NCBI RefSeq assembly: GCF_016807805.1
Contig: NZ_CP063362.1
Coordinates: forward strand, 124,001 to 188,000
Direction: 5' to 3'
Length of the DNA: 64,000 nucleotides
Source of the DNA: Xanthobacter dioxanivorans
GTDB lineage: Bacteria; Pseudomonadota; Alphaproteobacteria; Rhizobiales; Xanthobacteraceae
Within the stretch, counting starts at the first letter, position 1; each line of letters opens with the position of its first letter. Positions 44,606 through 53,187 of the stretch are shown piece by piece. Below the pieces are notes generated by a model, which worked only from the letters and a program-made list of their open reading frames with translations, searched no databases and had not been told where the DNA came from. The position numbers and the translations under genes are program-made.

Positions 44606-45471
44606 GCAGCACAATGGAAAGCCTTCACACGCCGCTGGCGCCCCCGGCGGCCCCGCCCGCCCGCCACGCCGGCTTGAGCGACGATGCTCGCGTCCGGATC
44701 TACCAGCTTGTCCTGCTCGCCCTGTTCCTCGGCTTGTGGGAAGGGCTCACGCGCGTGCCTTACCTGATCAAGAACACCTTCCTCGACCCGTTCTTCATCA
44801 GCCGCCCCTCGCTCATCGCCGAGCAATTGTGGGCATGGACCTTCGGCGCCCAGGCCGGCTTCCTCATGCCCCACCTCGCCTCGACCCTTGGGGCGACGCT
44901 CCTCGGCCTGGCGGTCGCCGGGGTGACAGGCTTCGCCGCCGGCCTGGTGCTCAGCCAGAACCCCATCCTCGCCCGGACGCTGAACCCCTTCATCGTCTGC
45001 TGCAACTCGCTGCCGCGCATCGCCATGGTGCCGCTCATCACCATGATGTTCGGCCTCGGCCTGCTGGCGAAGGTGGTCACGGTCTGGTTCGTGGTGTTCT
45101 TCCTGATCTTTTTCAACACCTTCAAAGGCTCGTTGTCGGTGGAGAAGCACATCCTGCAATTCTGCCAGACGCTGGGCGGATCGCCGCGGCAGATCCTGTG
45201 GAGCGTGCGCGTGCCGAGCGCGCTGGCCTGGACCTTCGCCGCGCTGCCCAATGCCATCTCCTTCTCCCTGGTCGGGGTGGTGATCGCCGAATTCGTCGGC
45301 ACCACCACGGGCATGGGCTACCTGATCGTCTCCTCCCTCTCCACCCTGAACGCCAGCGAGATGTTCGCCGCCATCACCGTGCTCGGCCTGTGCGGCGTCG
45401 GCCTCGTCTCCCTCGCCGAACGCCTGGAGCGACGCCTGCTGCGCTGGTCGCCCCAGTTCAACGAACGCTGA
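44602..45471 (+). CDS. ABC importer permease, nitrate/taurine/sulfonate type
   Basis: A 289-residue permease with a Pro/Ala-rich cytoplasmic leader of about 30 residues, some six membrane helices and the EAA loop (RVPSALAWTFAALPNAISFSLVGVVIAEFVG). It completes the importer. The catabolic genes begin 20 bases later. Confidence 0.88.
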   Translation: MSSTMESLHTPLAPPAAPPARHAGLSDDARVRIYQLVLLALFLGLWEGLTRVPYLIKNTFLDPFFISRPSLIAEQLWAWTFGAQAGFLMPHLASTLGATLLGLAVAGVTGFAAGLVLSQNPILARTLNPFIVCCNSLPRIAMVPLITMMFGLGLLAKVVTVWFVVFFLIFFNTFKGSLSVEKHILQFCQTLGGSPRQILWSVRVPSALAWTFAALPNAISFSLVGVVIAEFVGTTTGMGYLIVSSLSTLNASEMFAAITVLGLCGVGLVSLAERLERRLLRWSPQFNER

Positions 45472-45491
45472 ATGCTGATCGGAGCCGCAAA

Positions 45492-46145
45492 ATGAGCGAA
45501 ACCACGCCGGACGCCATCGACTATTATTTCTGGATCAATTCCGACTGGGCTTACTTCGGCAATCCGCGCCTGAAAGCCATGGGCGAGCGCTACGGCCTGC
45601 CGATCAACTACTACCCGGTGGACATCGGCGCGGTCTATGCCCGCACCGGCGGCATCAAGCTGCCGCTGCGCTCCAAGGAGCGGCGCGACTACCGCTTCCT
45701 GGAGATGCGCCGCTTCCGCGACATCCTCGGCATGCCCATCAATCTCGAACCAAAACACATGACTCAGTCGGTGGAGATCCCTTCGCGCTTCGCCATCGCC
45801 GCCATGCACATGGGCCTTCGGGCCCACGACCTCGTGCACGCCATCATGACCGCCCTGTGGGTGGAGGAGAAGGACATCGAGGACGCGGCGACCCTCGTCG
45901 CCATCGCTAACGGCCTCGGTCTCGACGGCGCAGCCATCCTCGCCCGCTCCAAAGGGAAGGAGGCCGCCGGGCAATATTACCGCAACACCGACGAAGGCAT
46001 CGCCAACGGCATGTTCGGCGCACCGTTCTATGTCTTCCGCGGCGAGGGCTTCTGGGGCCAGGACCGGCTGGAGATGCTGGACGCGACCATCTCCCGCGCC
46101 CTCGGTAAGCCTGCCGCGCTCGCCGACCTGAAGGCGGCGTCGTGA
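45492..46145 (+). CDS. 2-hydroxychromene-2-carboxylate isomerase-like DsbA-family protein
   Basis: A 217-residue kappa-GST/DsbA-like protein (IDYYFWINSDWAYFGNPRLKAMGERYGLPINYYPVDIGAVYARTGG start; GMFGAPFYVF cis-proline region; FWGQDRLEML end). The active-site position reads NSDWAYFG with a serine as in HCCA isomerases, which use glutathione to isomerise 2-hydroxychromene-2-carboxylate in naphthalene breakdown. No naphthalene genes are present, so another glutathione-dependent isomerisation is more likely. Its stop overlaps the ridA start (GTGA). Confidence 0.82.
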   Translation: MSETTPDAIDYYFWINSDWAYFGNPRLKAMGERYGLPINYYPVDIGAVYARTGGIKLPLRSKERRDYRFLEMRRFRDILGMPINLEPKHMTQSVEIPSRFAIAAMHMGLRAHDLVHAIMTALWVEEKDIEDAATLVAIANGLGLDGAAILARSKGKEAAGQYYRNTDEGIANGMFGAPFYVFRGEGFWGQDRLEMLDATISRALGKPAALADLKAAS

Positions 46146-46495
46146 TCCGCCGCATCGGGGGCGGCCCCCGCCTTTCCGCCGCCACCGTCCACGGTGGCCT
46201 CGTCTACGTCTCGGGGCACGTGCCGGACGACCTGTCCACCGGCGTCGAGGACCAGGCGCGGCAGGTGCTCGCCAAGATCGACGCCATCCTCGCCGAGGCG
46301 GGGACCGACAAGGCCCGCATTCTGACCGCGACCGTGTGGCTGCCGGCCATCGGCGACTTCGCCGCCTTCAACACGGTGTGGGACGCCTGGGTTCCGCCCG
46401 GCGAGGCGCCGGCGCGCGCCTGCGTCGAGAGCCGGCTCGCCCACCCGGGCATCAAGGTGGAAATCGGCTGCATCTCGGCTTTGCCCGACGGCTGA
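46142..46495 (+). CDS. RidA-family protein
   Basis: A 117-residue Rid protein (HGGLVYVSGHVPDD, ARQVLAKIDAILAEAGTDKARILTATVWL, ARACVESRLAHPGIKVEIGCIS). The conserved arginine before CVESRL is the one that binds carboxylates in active RidA deaminases. It starts with GTG at 46142. RidA hydrolyses reactive enamine/imine intermediates, so the pathway probably contains an amino group or PLP-type dehydration; no such enzyme is in this operon. Confidence 0.85.
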   Translation: MIRRIGGGPRLSAATVHGGLVYVSGHVPDDLSTGVEDQARQVLAKIDAILAEAGTDKARILTATVWLPAIGDFAAFNTVWDAWVPPGEAPARACVESRLAHPGIKVEIGCISALPDG

Positions 46496-46528
46496 CGAGA
46501 CATCGGCCAATGAGAGGAACAGCAACCG

Positions 46529-46549
46529 CCCGGCCGTGAAGAAGCCGGG
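46529..46549 (+). other. Hairpin between ridA and the MHS transporter gene
   Basis: CCCGGC (46529-46534) pairs with GCCGGG (46544-46549), with two more pairs beyond a mismatch. There is no T-run; it is probably an attenuating or stabilising stem in a 107-base gap. Confidence 0.35.
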
Positions 46550-46602
46550 TGGAACGGAGCAGTGCGCGCCTGGGCCTTCCAAACCTCCATGGGGATACTC
46601 AC

Positions 46603-47916
46603 ATGACCGTCACGGAACACATGGGCCTTTCCACCCCGAAACTACAGGCGTCGGAGATGCGCCGGATCGTCTGGTCGTCGGTGATCGGCACGGCCGTGGA
46701 ATGGTATGACTTCCTCATCTACGCGGTGGCTACCGCGCTCGTCTTCAACAAGCTGTTCTTCCCCACGCAAGACCCTGCAATCGGCACGATCGCCGCCTTC
46801 GGCACCTATGCGGTCGGCTATCTCGCCCGCCCGCTCGGCGCCGTCATCTTCGGCCATTTCGGCGACAAGCTCGGTCGCAAGGCCATGCTGTCCACCACCA
46901 TCATCATCATGGGGCTTGGCACCTTCTGCATCGGGCTGCTGCCCACCTACGAGCAGATCGGCGTCGCCGCGCCCATCCTGCTGGTGCTGCTGCGGTTCGT
47001 GCAGGGCATCGGCATCGGCGGCGAATGGGGCGGCGCGGTGCTGATGGTGGTGGAGAATGCCCCGAAGGAAAAGCGCGGCTTCTTCGGCTCCATGGTGCAG
47101 GTGGGCAACCCCATCGGCAACCTCGCCGCCCTCGGCGTGTTCGCCATCGCCTCCCAGTTGCCGGAACAGGATTTCCTCGGCTGGGCGTGGCGCATCCCGT
47201 TCCTGTTGTCCATCGTGCTCATCGGCGTCGGCCTTTTCATCCGCCTGAAGCTGCACGAAACGCCCGCATTCCGCCAGGTGAAGGCCAGGCACGACGTCGC
47301 CGCCATGCCGGTGGCCGAGGTGTTCCGCGACCATAAGAAGACCTTCTTCACCGCCGTGGGCCTCAAGATCGCGGAAATCTCCTACGCGTCCATCGCCGCG
47401 GTCTTCATCCTGTCCTACGCCACCCAGCATCTGGGCATGACACGCTCCACCATCCTCAACGGGGTGATGCTCTCCTCGTTCGTGGCGCTGTTCTCCATCC
47501 CGGCCTTCGGCTGGCTCTCCGACCGCTTCGGCCGGCGCACCCTGTTCTTCCTGAGCTGCCTGTTCTGCGCCGGCTTCGCCTTCCCCATGTTCGCGCTGCT
47601 GGAGACGCGGGACCCGGTGATCGTCTCCCTCACCGTCGTCGTCGCCATATCGTTCGGCCAGATGGTCATGTTCGGCGTGGGCGCGCCCTTCTACTCGGAG
47701 CTGTTCACCGCCCGCCTGCGCTACAGCGGCGCTTCGCTCGGCTTCCAGATCGGCGCGGCCATCTCCGGCGGCCTCACGCCGGTGGTCGCGGCCTCCCTGA
47801 TGGCCTGGAGCGGCGGCGCCACCTGGCCGGTGTCGCTCTTTCTCATCTTCTGCGCGCTCGTCACCGCGATCGCCACCTGGGCCGCGCCCGAGACCGCCGG
47901 CAAGGAACTCACCTGA
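46603..47916 (+). CDS. MFS transporter, metabolite:H+ symporter (MHS) family
   Basis: A 437-residue protein with 12 predicted membrane helices and the MHS signatures GTAVEWYDFLIYAVATALVF, HFGDKLGRKAML and GIGIGGEWGGAVLMVVE. The family co-transports protons with citrate, alpha-ketoglutarate, proline/betaine or shikimate. ATG 46603 is chosen over 46549 on family length. It provides a second uptake route next to the ABC importer. A hairpin terminator follows. Confidence 0.88.
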   Translation: MTVTEHMGLSTPKLQASEMRRIVWSSVIGTAVEWYDFLIYAVATALVFNKLFFPTQDPAIGTIAAFGTYAVGYLARPLGAVIFGHFGDKLGRKAMLSTTIIIMGLGTFCIGLLPTYEQIGVAAPILLVLLRFVQGIGIGGEWGGAVLMVVENAPKEKRGFFGSMVQVGNPIGNLAALGVFAIASQLPEQDFLGWAWRIPFLLSIVLIGVGLFIRLKLHETPAFRQVKARHDVAAMPVAEVFRDHKKTFFTAVGLKIAEISYASIAAVFILSYATQHLGMTRSTILNGVMLSSFVALFSIPAFGWLSDRFGRRTLFFLSCLFCAGFAFPMFALLETRDPVIVSLTVVVAISFGQMVMFGVGAPFYSELFTARLRYSGASLGFQIGAAISGGLTPVVAASLMAWSGGATWPVSLFLIFCALVTAIATWAAPETAGKELT

Positions 47917-47924
47917 CCAAATCC

Positions 47925-47950
47925 GGGGCGGCCACGAAGCCGCCCCTTCT
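47925..47950 (+). terminator. Hairpin after the MHS transporter gene
   Basis: GGGGCGGC (47925-47932) and GCCGCCCC (47939-47946) form a perfect eight-pair stem with a six-base loop, followed by TTCT. It begins nine bases after the stop and probably gives partial termination before the MOSC gene. Confidence 0.6.
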
Positions 47951-47973
47951 CCCCAGCCCTGAGGAAAAAGTTC

Positions 47974-48501
47974 ATGGACGTGCAAAGCCTCATCGCGAGC
48001 CCGGCCGAGGGGTCCCCACCCGTCTCCCTCAGCTTCGTCGGCGTCGTGCGCTTCCTCCACATCACCCCACGCGCCTTTCTGCCCATGCGCGCCATGCCGG
48101 CGATCACCCTGGTGGCCGGCAGAGGCATCGAGGGCGACCGCTACATGCTCGGCCGCGAGGAGGGCTTCTATTCCGACCGCCCCGAGGAGGGCCGGCAGAT
48201 CACCCTGTTCGAGATCGAGACGCTGGAAGCGCTGAGGCGCGATGCCGGCATCGACCTGCGCCCCGAGGACCATCGCCGCAACGTGACCGTGGAGGGCGTG
48301 CCCCTGAACCATCTCGTCGGGCGGCGTTTCCGCCTGGGCGAGACGCTTCTGGAGGCCACGCGCCTCTCGGTGCCCTGCCGTCATATCGAGGAGATCACGG
48401 GCAAGGCCATTTTCGACCCGCTCATCAACCGCTCCGGCCTCAATTGCCGCATCCTCAGCGGCGGCGAGGTGCGCGTGGGTGACCTGGTGCAGAACCTGTG
48501 A
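47974..48501 (+). CDS. MOSC-domain protein
   Basis: A 175-residue MOSC protein (AITLVAGRGIEGDRYMLG, ITLFEIETLEAL, HRRNVTVEGVPLNHLVGRRFRLGE, and the conserved cysteine in LSVPCRHIEEI). MOSC proteins handle sulfur or molybdenum cofactor; stand-alone ones such as YiiM reduce N-hydroxylated compounds with partner electron carriers. The start codon of the reductase overlaps its stop (TGATG). In other bacteria I recall MOSC and FAD/ferredoxin reductase domains in one protein, so the two probably act together. Confidence 0.83.
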   Translation: MDVQSLIASPAEGSPPVSLSFVGVVRFLHITPRAFLPMRAMPAITLVAGRGIEGDRYMLGREEGFYSDRPEEGRQITLFEIETLEALRRDAGIDLRPEDHRRNVTVEGVPLNHLVGRRFRLGETLLEATRLSVPCRHIEEITGKAIFDPLINRSGLNCRILSGGEVRVGDLVQNL

Positions 48502-49441
48502 TGACCCCCCGCAACATCCGCACGGTGGTGACAACCCGCATCCCGGCGGGCCGGGACGTGGTGGCCTTCGTCCTGCAGGATCCTGACGGCTGGGAACTGC
48601 CGCCGTTCCGCCCCGGCGCCCATGTGGATCTGTACCTGCCTGGAGGGCTGGTGCGGACCTATTCGCTCGTCAACGCCCCGGCTGAGAACGACCGCTACAT
48701 GATTGCGGTGAAACGCGAGGCGGCTGGGCGCGGCGGCTCCCGCCTGCTGTGCGACGCCATCGAGGCCGGCGACGAGATCGGCGTCGGGCTTCCGCGCGGG
48801 GGTCTACGGCTGGGGCCGGAGCCCCAGGTCTTCATCGCTGGAGGCATCGGCGTCACCCCGTTCCTGTCGGCGGCATCCGCCCTGCTCCGGGCCGGCCGCA
48901 GCGACTTCATGCTCCACGTCATCGCCCGCGGCGCACCGCCGCTTGCGAATCTGATTTCCCCCCTCGTTGCCGCGGGGTAGCCCGCATCCACGACACGCGC
49001 GCGGCTCCCCGCCCCTCGCTCGATGCATTCCTTGCGCCCCATGCGGGGCAGGCCTCCGCCTCCTGCTGCGGCCCGCAGGCGCTCGTCACCGGCTTCGAGG
49101 CTGCGACCGCGCATTGGCCGGCGCACAGGGTCCATGTGGAGCGCTTCGTCGCCCCTCCCATGACCCCGCCGCCGGACGCACGATCTTACCGGCTCGTGCT
49201 CGCGCGCAGCGGGGAGGAAATCGAGGTCGAGGCGGGCGCGAGCATGCTGGACAAGCTGACGGCCCACGGCATCGCCATCCCCCACTCATGCTGCGGCGGC
49301 ATTTGCGGCCTGTGCAAGGTGGGCTGGATCGAGGGCGAGCCCCTGCACCGGGATCGGAGCCTCAGCCCGGATGAACGCCGGAAAAGCCTCCTGGCTTGCG
49401 TTGCGTTGTCCGCCGGCCCGCGCCTGGTTGTAGACCTGTAG
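48501..49441 (+). pseudogene. FAD/[2Fe-2S] oxidoreductase of the phthalate dioxygenase reductase type, frameshifted
   Basis: The first frame encodes the flavin domain (FRPGAHVDLYLPGGLVRTYSLVN) and NAD-binding start (FIAGGIGVTPFLSAASALL) and stops at 48980. The adjacent frame continues from VARIHDTRAAP and ends with a plant-type ferredoxin domain (HSCCGGICGLCKVGW, ending LACVALSAG). Adding one G to the GGGG run at 48974-48977 restores a 313-residue protein of normal length and domain order. It would pass electrons from NAD(P)H to the MOSC protein or to an oxygenase not present here. Mutation and sequencing error cannot be told apart. Confidence 0.8.
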
Positions 49442-49681
49442 CGCGACCGGCTGCCTTCCGCACGGGCCACCCTCATCCTCAACCGGGGGCAGGAGGCGGC
49501 GCGCCCCCTGCCCCACCCGACTGGCACCGGGACGTCGGCCTCGCCGATCACGATGGGGATCCGGTGATGATGCGGTCAGCAGGCGCGGGAAGCGGGCCGC
49601 GCGGTTCGGCCAAGACGCCGTGCGAAACACCATGCTTCGGTCGCGCAGGCAGATCGCCACATCGATGGACGGGCGCTGACG

Positions 49682-50596
49682 TTACAAGGGAACCCGCTCG
49701 AAGCGCGCTGCGAGTTCGGCGTTCTGGCTCACGACCGCCAAGTCCGGCGGTATCGGTCCCTTCATCCGGGCGTCGATGTCTTCGGCGCGAATTTCGGGAA
49801 GAACCTGCGGAAACACCGGGCCACCGATTGGATCGCCGGCCTTCAGCCCGTGCGGCCAGGGGACCTGCAACTCCTGGCCGGTGGGCGTGAAGCGCGCATC
49901 GTCGCCGCACCAGCGCGTCGCAATCGCGCGCCGGTTCTGATTTCCCGCCGGCCGTCCGCGGGCGCCATGGAGCGTTAATGCGTGAAAGATGACCGCGTCG
50001 CCCGGCCGCATGTCCCAACTGGCGATCTGGTAGTCTTCGCGCGCACCGTCGAAATCGGGCGTTGGGCCGAGCGGCGCGACCGACTTGACGATGCCGCCAA
50101 CCCCGAGGGGCCGATATCGCTGAGACCAACGATGAGAGCCCACGACGAACTCGAGAGCGGATTCGGCTGTCGTCACAGGGTCGACGGACGTCCACACCGA
50201 GGCAATCTGGTCGCCACTCAACGGGAAGAAGGTAAAGTCGTGATGCCACGGTGTGCGTTCGCCATTGTGGGCTTGCTTGACGAAGATCTGGTCGCAGAAC
50301 AGATTGATCCGCTCCGAGCGCAAGACCTGTTTGACGGCGTGGGCCGTCGGGGCGAACAGGGAAAAGTCCCGCAGCCTGTCGTTCGTATGCCACGTATAGG
50401 CGTCCGCGCGAAAGCGCGGGTCTTTCGCTGCTTCCGCACCATCATCCCGAAGCCCGCAGATTTCGTTGAGGGCCTCCCGGACTGTCGAGATCCATTTCTC
50501 GGAATAAAAGTCGCGGACGATGATGACTCCATCGCTCCAGAACCGATCGATCTCGGTTTCGGACAACACGCGGGAAGGGGGTTCAGGTATCAGCAT
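49682..50596 (-). CDS. Phytanoyl-CoA dioxygenase-family Fe(II)/2-oxoglutarate oxygenase
   Basis: A 304-residue PhyH-family protein. The iron ligands are readable as WHHDF (H118, D120) and the distal histidine in LTLHGARGR (H210), with a nearby arginine pair (NRRAI) for 2-oxoglutarate. It would hydroxylate a substrate with loss of CO2 from 2-oxoglutarate, without needing the ferredoxin genes nearby. It follows the MHS transporter gene on the same strand and is probably cotranscribed with it from the operator-bearing promoter at 52.1 kb. Confidence 0.82.
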   Translation of the reverse strand: MLIPEPPSRVLSETEIDRFWSDGVIIVRDFYSEKWISTVREALNEICGLRDDGAEAAKDPRFRADAYTWHTNDRLRDFSLFAPTAHAVKQVLRSERINLFCDQIFVKQAHNGERTPWHHDFTFFPLSGDQIASVWTSVDPVTTAESALEFVVGSHRWSQRYRPLGVGGIVKSVAPLGPTPDFDGAREDYQIASWDMRPGDAVIFHALTLHGARGRPAGNQNRRAIATRWCGDDARFTPTGQELQVPWPHGLKAGDPIGGPVFPQVLPEIRAEDIDARMKGPIPPDLAVVSQNAELAARFERVPL

Positions 50597-50679
50597 TGCT
50601 TGCTATCCCAGACTCCAGGAATGGCCCATGGACGGTGCGCCCATGGGCTGTCGTGCAAATCTACCAGCCAGGCTGCGGA

Positions 50680-51993
50680 TCATTCAGCCGAGGCATTGTG
50701 GCGCGGCTTCATCGCCAGCACGCTGAGGAACGAAATGAGGGAAACGGCCGCCAGATAGAGGCCAACCGGGACGGCCGAGCCGAATTGGCCGAGCAGGGCG
50801 GTCGCGACGATCGGAGCGATACCGCCGCCGATTGCGCCTCCGATATTGGCGCACATCGACAGGCCGGTGTAACGCACCTCGACCGGGAACAAATTGGCGA
50901 AAAGGGAGGCCTCCGGCGCGTACATGATCGGGTAGAGGATGCCGAGGGCAAAGACGATTGCCAGCCAGACCAGCTCAACCCTTCCGGTTTCGATAAGCAG
51001 GAACAGTGGAACCGCGCTGATCATCAGAAGAAGCGTTCCGGCGTTGAACACCATCCGCTTGCCGAATTTGTCGCTCAGGATCCCGCAGACCGGCATCAGG
51101 AGGAACATGATGACGGCACCGACGGTCGTGGCGTTCAAGACCTCGCTGCGGGGCAGCTGGAGCTTTCCGGTTGCGTAGGAAAGGACAAATATCGCAAACA
51201 GCCAGAAAAGCGTGATTTCGCCGAGCTTCGCGGCCGTTCCCAGAACCACGGCCCCAAGATGCTTGGAAAAGACGCGAGCGATTGGGATCTGGACAACGCC
51301 ACCAGTCGCGCTCAGCTTCTTGAAGCTCGGCGATTCATTGACCTTCCTGCGGATGAAAAAACCGACAAAAACGAGGACGAAGCTCGCAATGAACGGCAAC
51401 CGCCACCCCCATGCCTCGAATTGATCTGCAGGCAGCAGCCCGACCAGGGAGAAGGCGACGCTTGACAGGATCAGAGCGGCTGGACACCCCATCTGCGGCA
51501 GGCTTCCAAACAATCCTCCTCGCCGCGAGGGCGCATGTTCGACCGCCATCAGGACGGCGCCGCCCCATTCCCCGCCAAGCGCGACACCTTGGCAAACCCG
51601 GATGAGAAGAAGCGCGATCGGCGCCAGAATGCCAATCTGATCATAGGTGGGGAGTACACCAATCACCCCGGTGGGAATTCCCATCAGAAGCAGGCCAGCG
51701 ACGAGCATTTTCTTGCGGCCGATGCGGTCCCCGAAGTGACCGAAGAGAATGGCGCCGAAAGGTCGCGCAAAGAGCCCGACGGCGAATGTCGTCAAGGCCA
51801 ACAACGTTCCCACCGCCGGATCGAAAGAGGGAAAATAAACCTTGCTGAAAATCAGGGCGCTGGCAGTTCCGAAGATAAAGAAATCATACCATTCGATGGT
51901 TGTCCCGATCATGGTGGAGCAGGCCACCAGGGTTCTCGAAGAAGCAGGCGCCATATCCCGCTCAAGGTCCACTACATGTGAAGCGTTTGACAT
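50680..51993 (-). CDS. MFS transporter, MHS family
   Basis: A 437-residue transporter with 12 membrane helices and MHS motifs (GTTIEWYDFFIFGTASALIF, HFGDRIGRKKML, GVALGGEWGGAVLMAVEHA). ATG 51993 (MSNASHVVDLERD) follows AAGGGGAAG; the longer frame has no better signal. It probably imports the growth substrate of this module. It resembles the MHS protein at 46.6 kb in motifs but is clearly a different protein. Confidence 0.88.
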   Translation of the reverse strand: MSNASHVVDLERDMAPASSRTLVACSTMIGTTIEWYDFFIFGTASALIFSKVYFPSFDPAVGTLLALTTFAVGLFARPFGAILFGHFGDRIGRKKMLVAGLLLMGIPTGVIGVLPTYDQIGILAPIALLLIRVCQGVALGGEWGGAVLMAVEHAPSRRGGLFGSLPQMGCPAALILSSVAFSLVGLLPADQFEAWGWRLPFIASFVLVFVGFFIRRKVNESPSFKKLSATGGVVQIPIARVFSKHLGAVVLGTAAKLGEITLFWLFAIFVLSYATGKLQLPRSEVLNATTVGAVIMFLLMPVCGILSDKFGKRMVFNAGTLLLMISAVPLFLLIETGRVELVWLAIVFALGILYPIMYAPEASLFANLFPVEVRYTGLSMCANIGGAIGGGIAPIVATALLGQFGSAVPVGLYLAAVSLISFLSVLAMKPRHNASAE

Positions 51994-52101
51994 AAACTTC
52001 CCCTTCTGAATGTCATATCGTTGATCGTCTCGGGGCACCGCCCGATGAATCGAGTCGATGCCCCCGTTTTGTTGGTCCGCTTCTTCGAGCAGATTTAGGA
52101 A

Positions 52102-52140
52102 AATTCTGACACGATAAATTTACATGTCAATTTGACATGT
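52102..52140 (-). promoter_or_regulatory. Promoter and GntR-type operator of the MHS/PhyH genes
   Basis: ACATGTCAA-T-TTGACATGT (52122-52140) is a perfect 9-1-9 palindrome. On the minus strand it contains TTGACA (52130-52125) followed 17 bases later by AGAATT (52107-52102), a reasonable sigma-70 promoter, so a bound repressor would cover the -35 box. Nearly the same site lies at 58202-58220. Confidence 0.75.
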
Positions 52141-52141
52141 C

Positions 52142-52168
52142 AAAAATTGCCCGACAGGGGCGATTTTT
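52142..52168 (-). terminator. Intrinsic terminator after the DapA-family gene
   Basis: AAAAATTGCCC (52142-52152) and GGGCGATTTTT (52158-52168) form an 11-pair stem with one G-T wobble and a five-base loop, flanked by A and T runs, so it works in either direction. It separates the DapA-family gene from the MHS promoter. Confidence 0.7.
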
Positions 52169-52288
52169 GGCCGCCTTTCTGCCTGTCAGGGCGCTGTCGA
52201 GCGAAGTGAATTCCGGTTCGCGCAGCTGACAGGCGTCGAAATAACGAGTTAAGGCGCCTCCGGCGAACAGGAGTCCACCTGAATTGCT

Positions 52289-53164
52289 TTAGGTGAGCGA
52301 CGCCAGAAGACTTTCGAGCTCGTCCCGCTCCGCCGAACCCATGGGAGATTGCGGCAGAACTGGTTCTCCGACATCATACCTTTGGATGATCAGGCCCGCC
52401 TTGATGCAAGCGGCCAGATTGAAGCGATTGAAGACCTCGTTGACCCGCCAGAGCTTGGCTTGGAGGGCGAGTGCCCGCTCCCAATCCTTTGCCATGCAGA
52501 GATCATACAACCGGACGCATTGCTCCGGAATCAGGCAGGCCGGCCCCGCCATCCAACCACGCCCCCCAATCAGCAAAACGGCGGCAGGAATGTGCGAGGA
52601 GGCGGCAAAGACGTCGATCTTGCCACGACAGCGCTCCAGGATGGAAAGCAATCGCCCGGTATTCGACGAGGCATCCTTGATGTACCGAATACGGTCGTGC
52701 CCGGCCAGACGCTCGATCAGGTCGAGACTGAGATCGGTTCGCTGAAAGCTCGGGTTGGTATAGATGACGATGGGAACCTCGACCGCATCGGCAATCGCAC
52801 GGAAATAGCCCTCGATCTGCGGTTCGGTCAGGGGAAAGTAAGAGTCGATGACAGCAATGATGCCATCCACGCCAAGCTTTTCGTATGTCCTTGCCATATC
52901 GACCGCTTCGTCGGTGGAAGTCGACGATACGCCGGCAATCACCGGGACCCGTTTGGCCGCGGCCTCCACCACCGTTCGCACGACATCGATCTTCTGCAAG
53001 CGATTGAGATAGGCAAATTCACCGGTCGACCCGAGGGCGGCGAGACCATGCACGCCTTTGCCAATGAGATCGTCGCTCAGTCGTCCCAGAACCGCGCGGC
53101 GAACAGTTCCATCGCCGTCAAGGGGTGACACGATATAGGGAAAGACGCCTTGGAAGTGAAACAT
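52289..53164 (-). CDS. DapA/N-acetylneuraminate-lyase family aldolase or dehydratase
   Basis: A 291-residue class I TIM-barrel enzyme. The Schiff-base lysine is K163 (IRYIKDASS), the catalytic tyrosine Y135 (PIVIYTNP), and the carboxylate-binding GSTGEF is at residues 45-50. The family condenses or cleaves pyruvate with aldehydes, or dehydrates and deaminates sugar acids and hydroxyproline derivatives. Its place in a catabolic operon argues for cleavage or dehydration rather than lysine biosynthesis. It is the last gene before a terminator. Confidence 0.87.
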   Translation of the reverse strand: MFHFQGVFPYIVSPLDGDGTVRRAVLGRLSDDLIGKGVHGLAALGSTGEFAYLNRLQKIDVVRTVVEAAAKRVPVIAGVSSTSTDEAVDMARTYEKLGVDGIIAVIDSYFPLTEPQIEGYFRAIADAVEVPIVIYTNPSFQRTDLSLDLIERLAGHDRIRYIKDASSNTGRLLSILERCRGKIDVFAASSHIPAAVLLIGGRGWMAGPACLIPEQCVRLYDLCMAKDWERALALQAKLWRVNEVFNRFNLAACIKAGLIIQRYDVGEPVLPQSPMGSAERDELESLLASLT

Positions 53165-53187
53165 TGATCAATCCACCCCAGCCAGTG

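Noticed and set aside
45492..46145. Naphthalene degradation gene nahD
   Set aside because: The protein is in the 2-hydroxychromene-2-carboxylate isomerase family, but no other naphthalene gene is present, so the specific name is not justified.
46642..48534. 630-codon minus-strand open frame opposite the MHS transporter and MOSC genes
   Set aside because: Antisense shadow with biased composition; it crosses two real genes and their intergenic hairpin.
52289..53164. Housekeeping dapA (lysine biosynthesis)
   Set aside because: It sits in a regulated catabolic operon and diverges from biosynthetic DapA beyond the core motifs.
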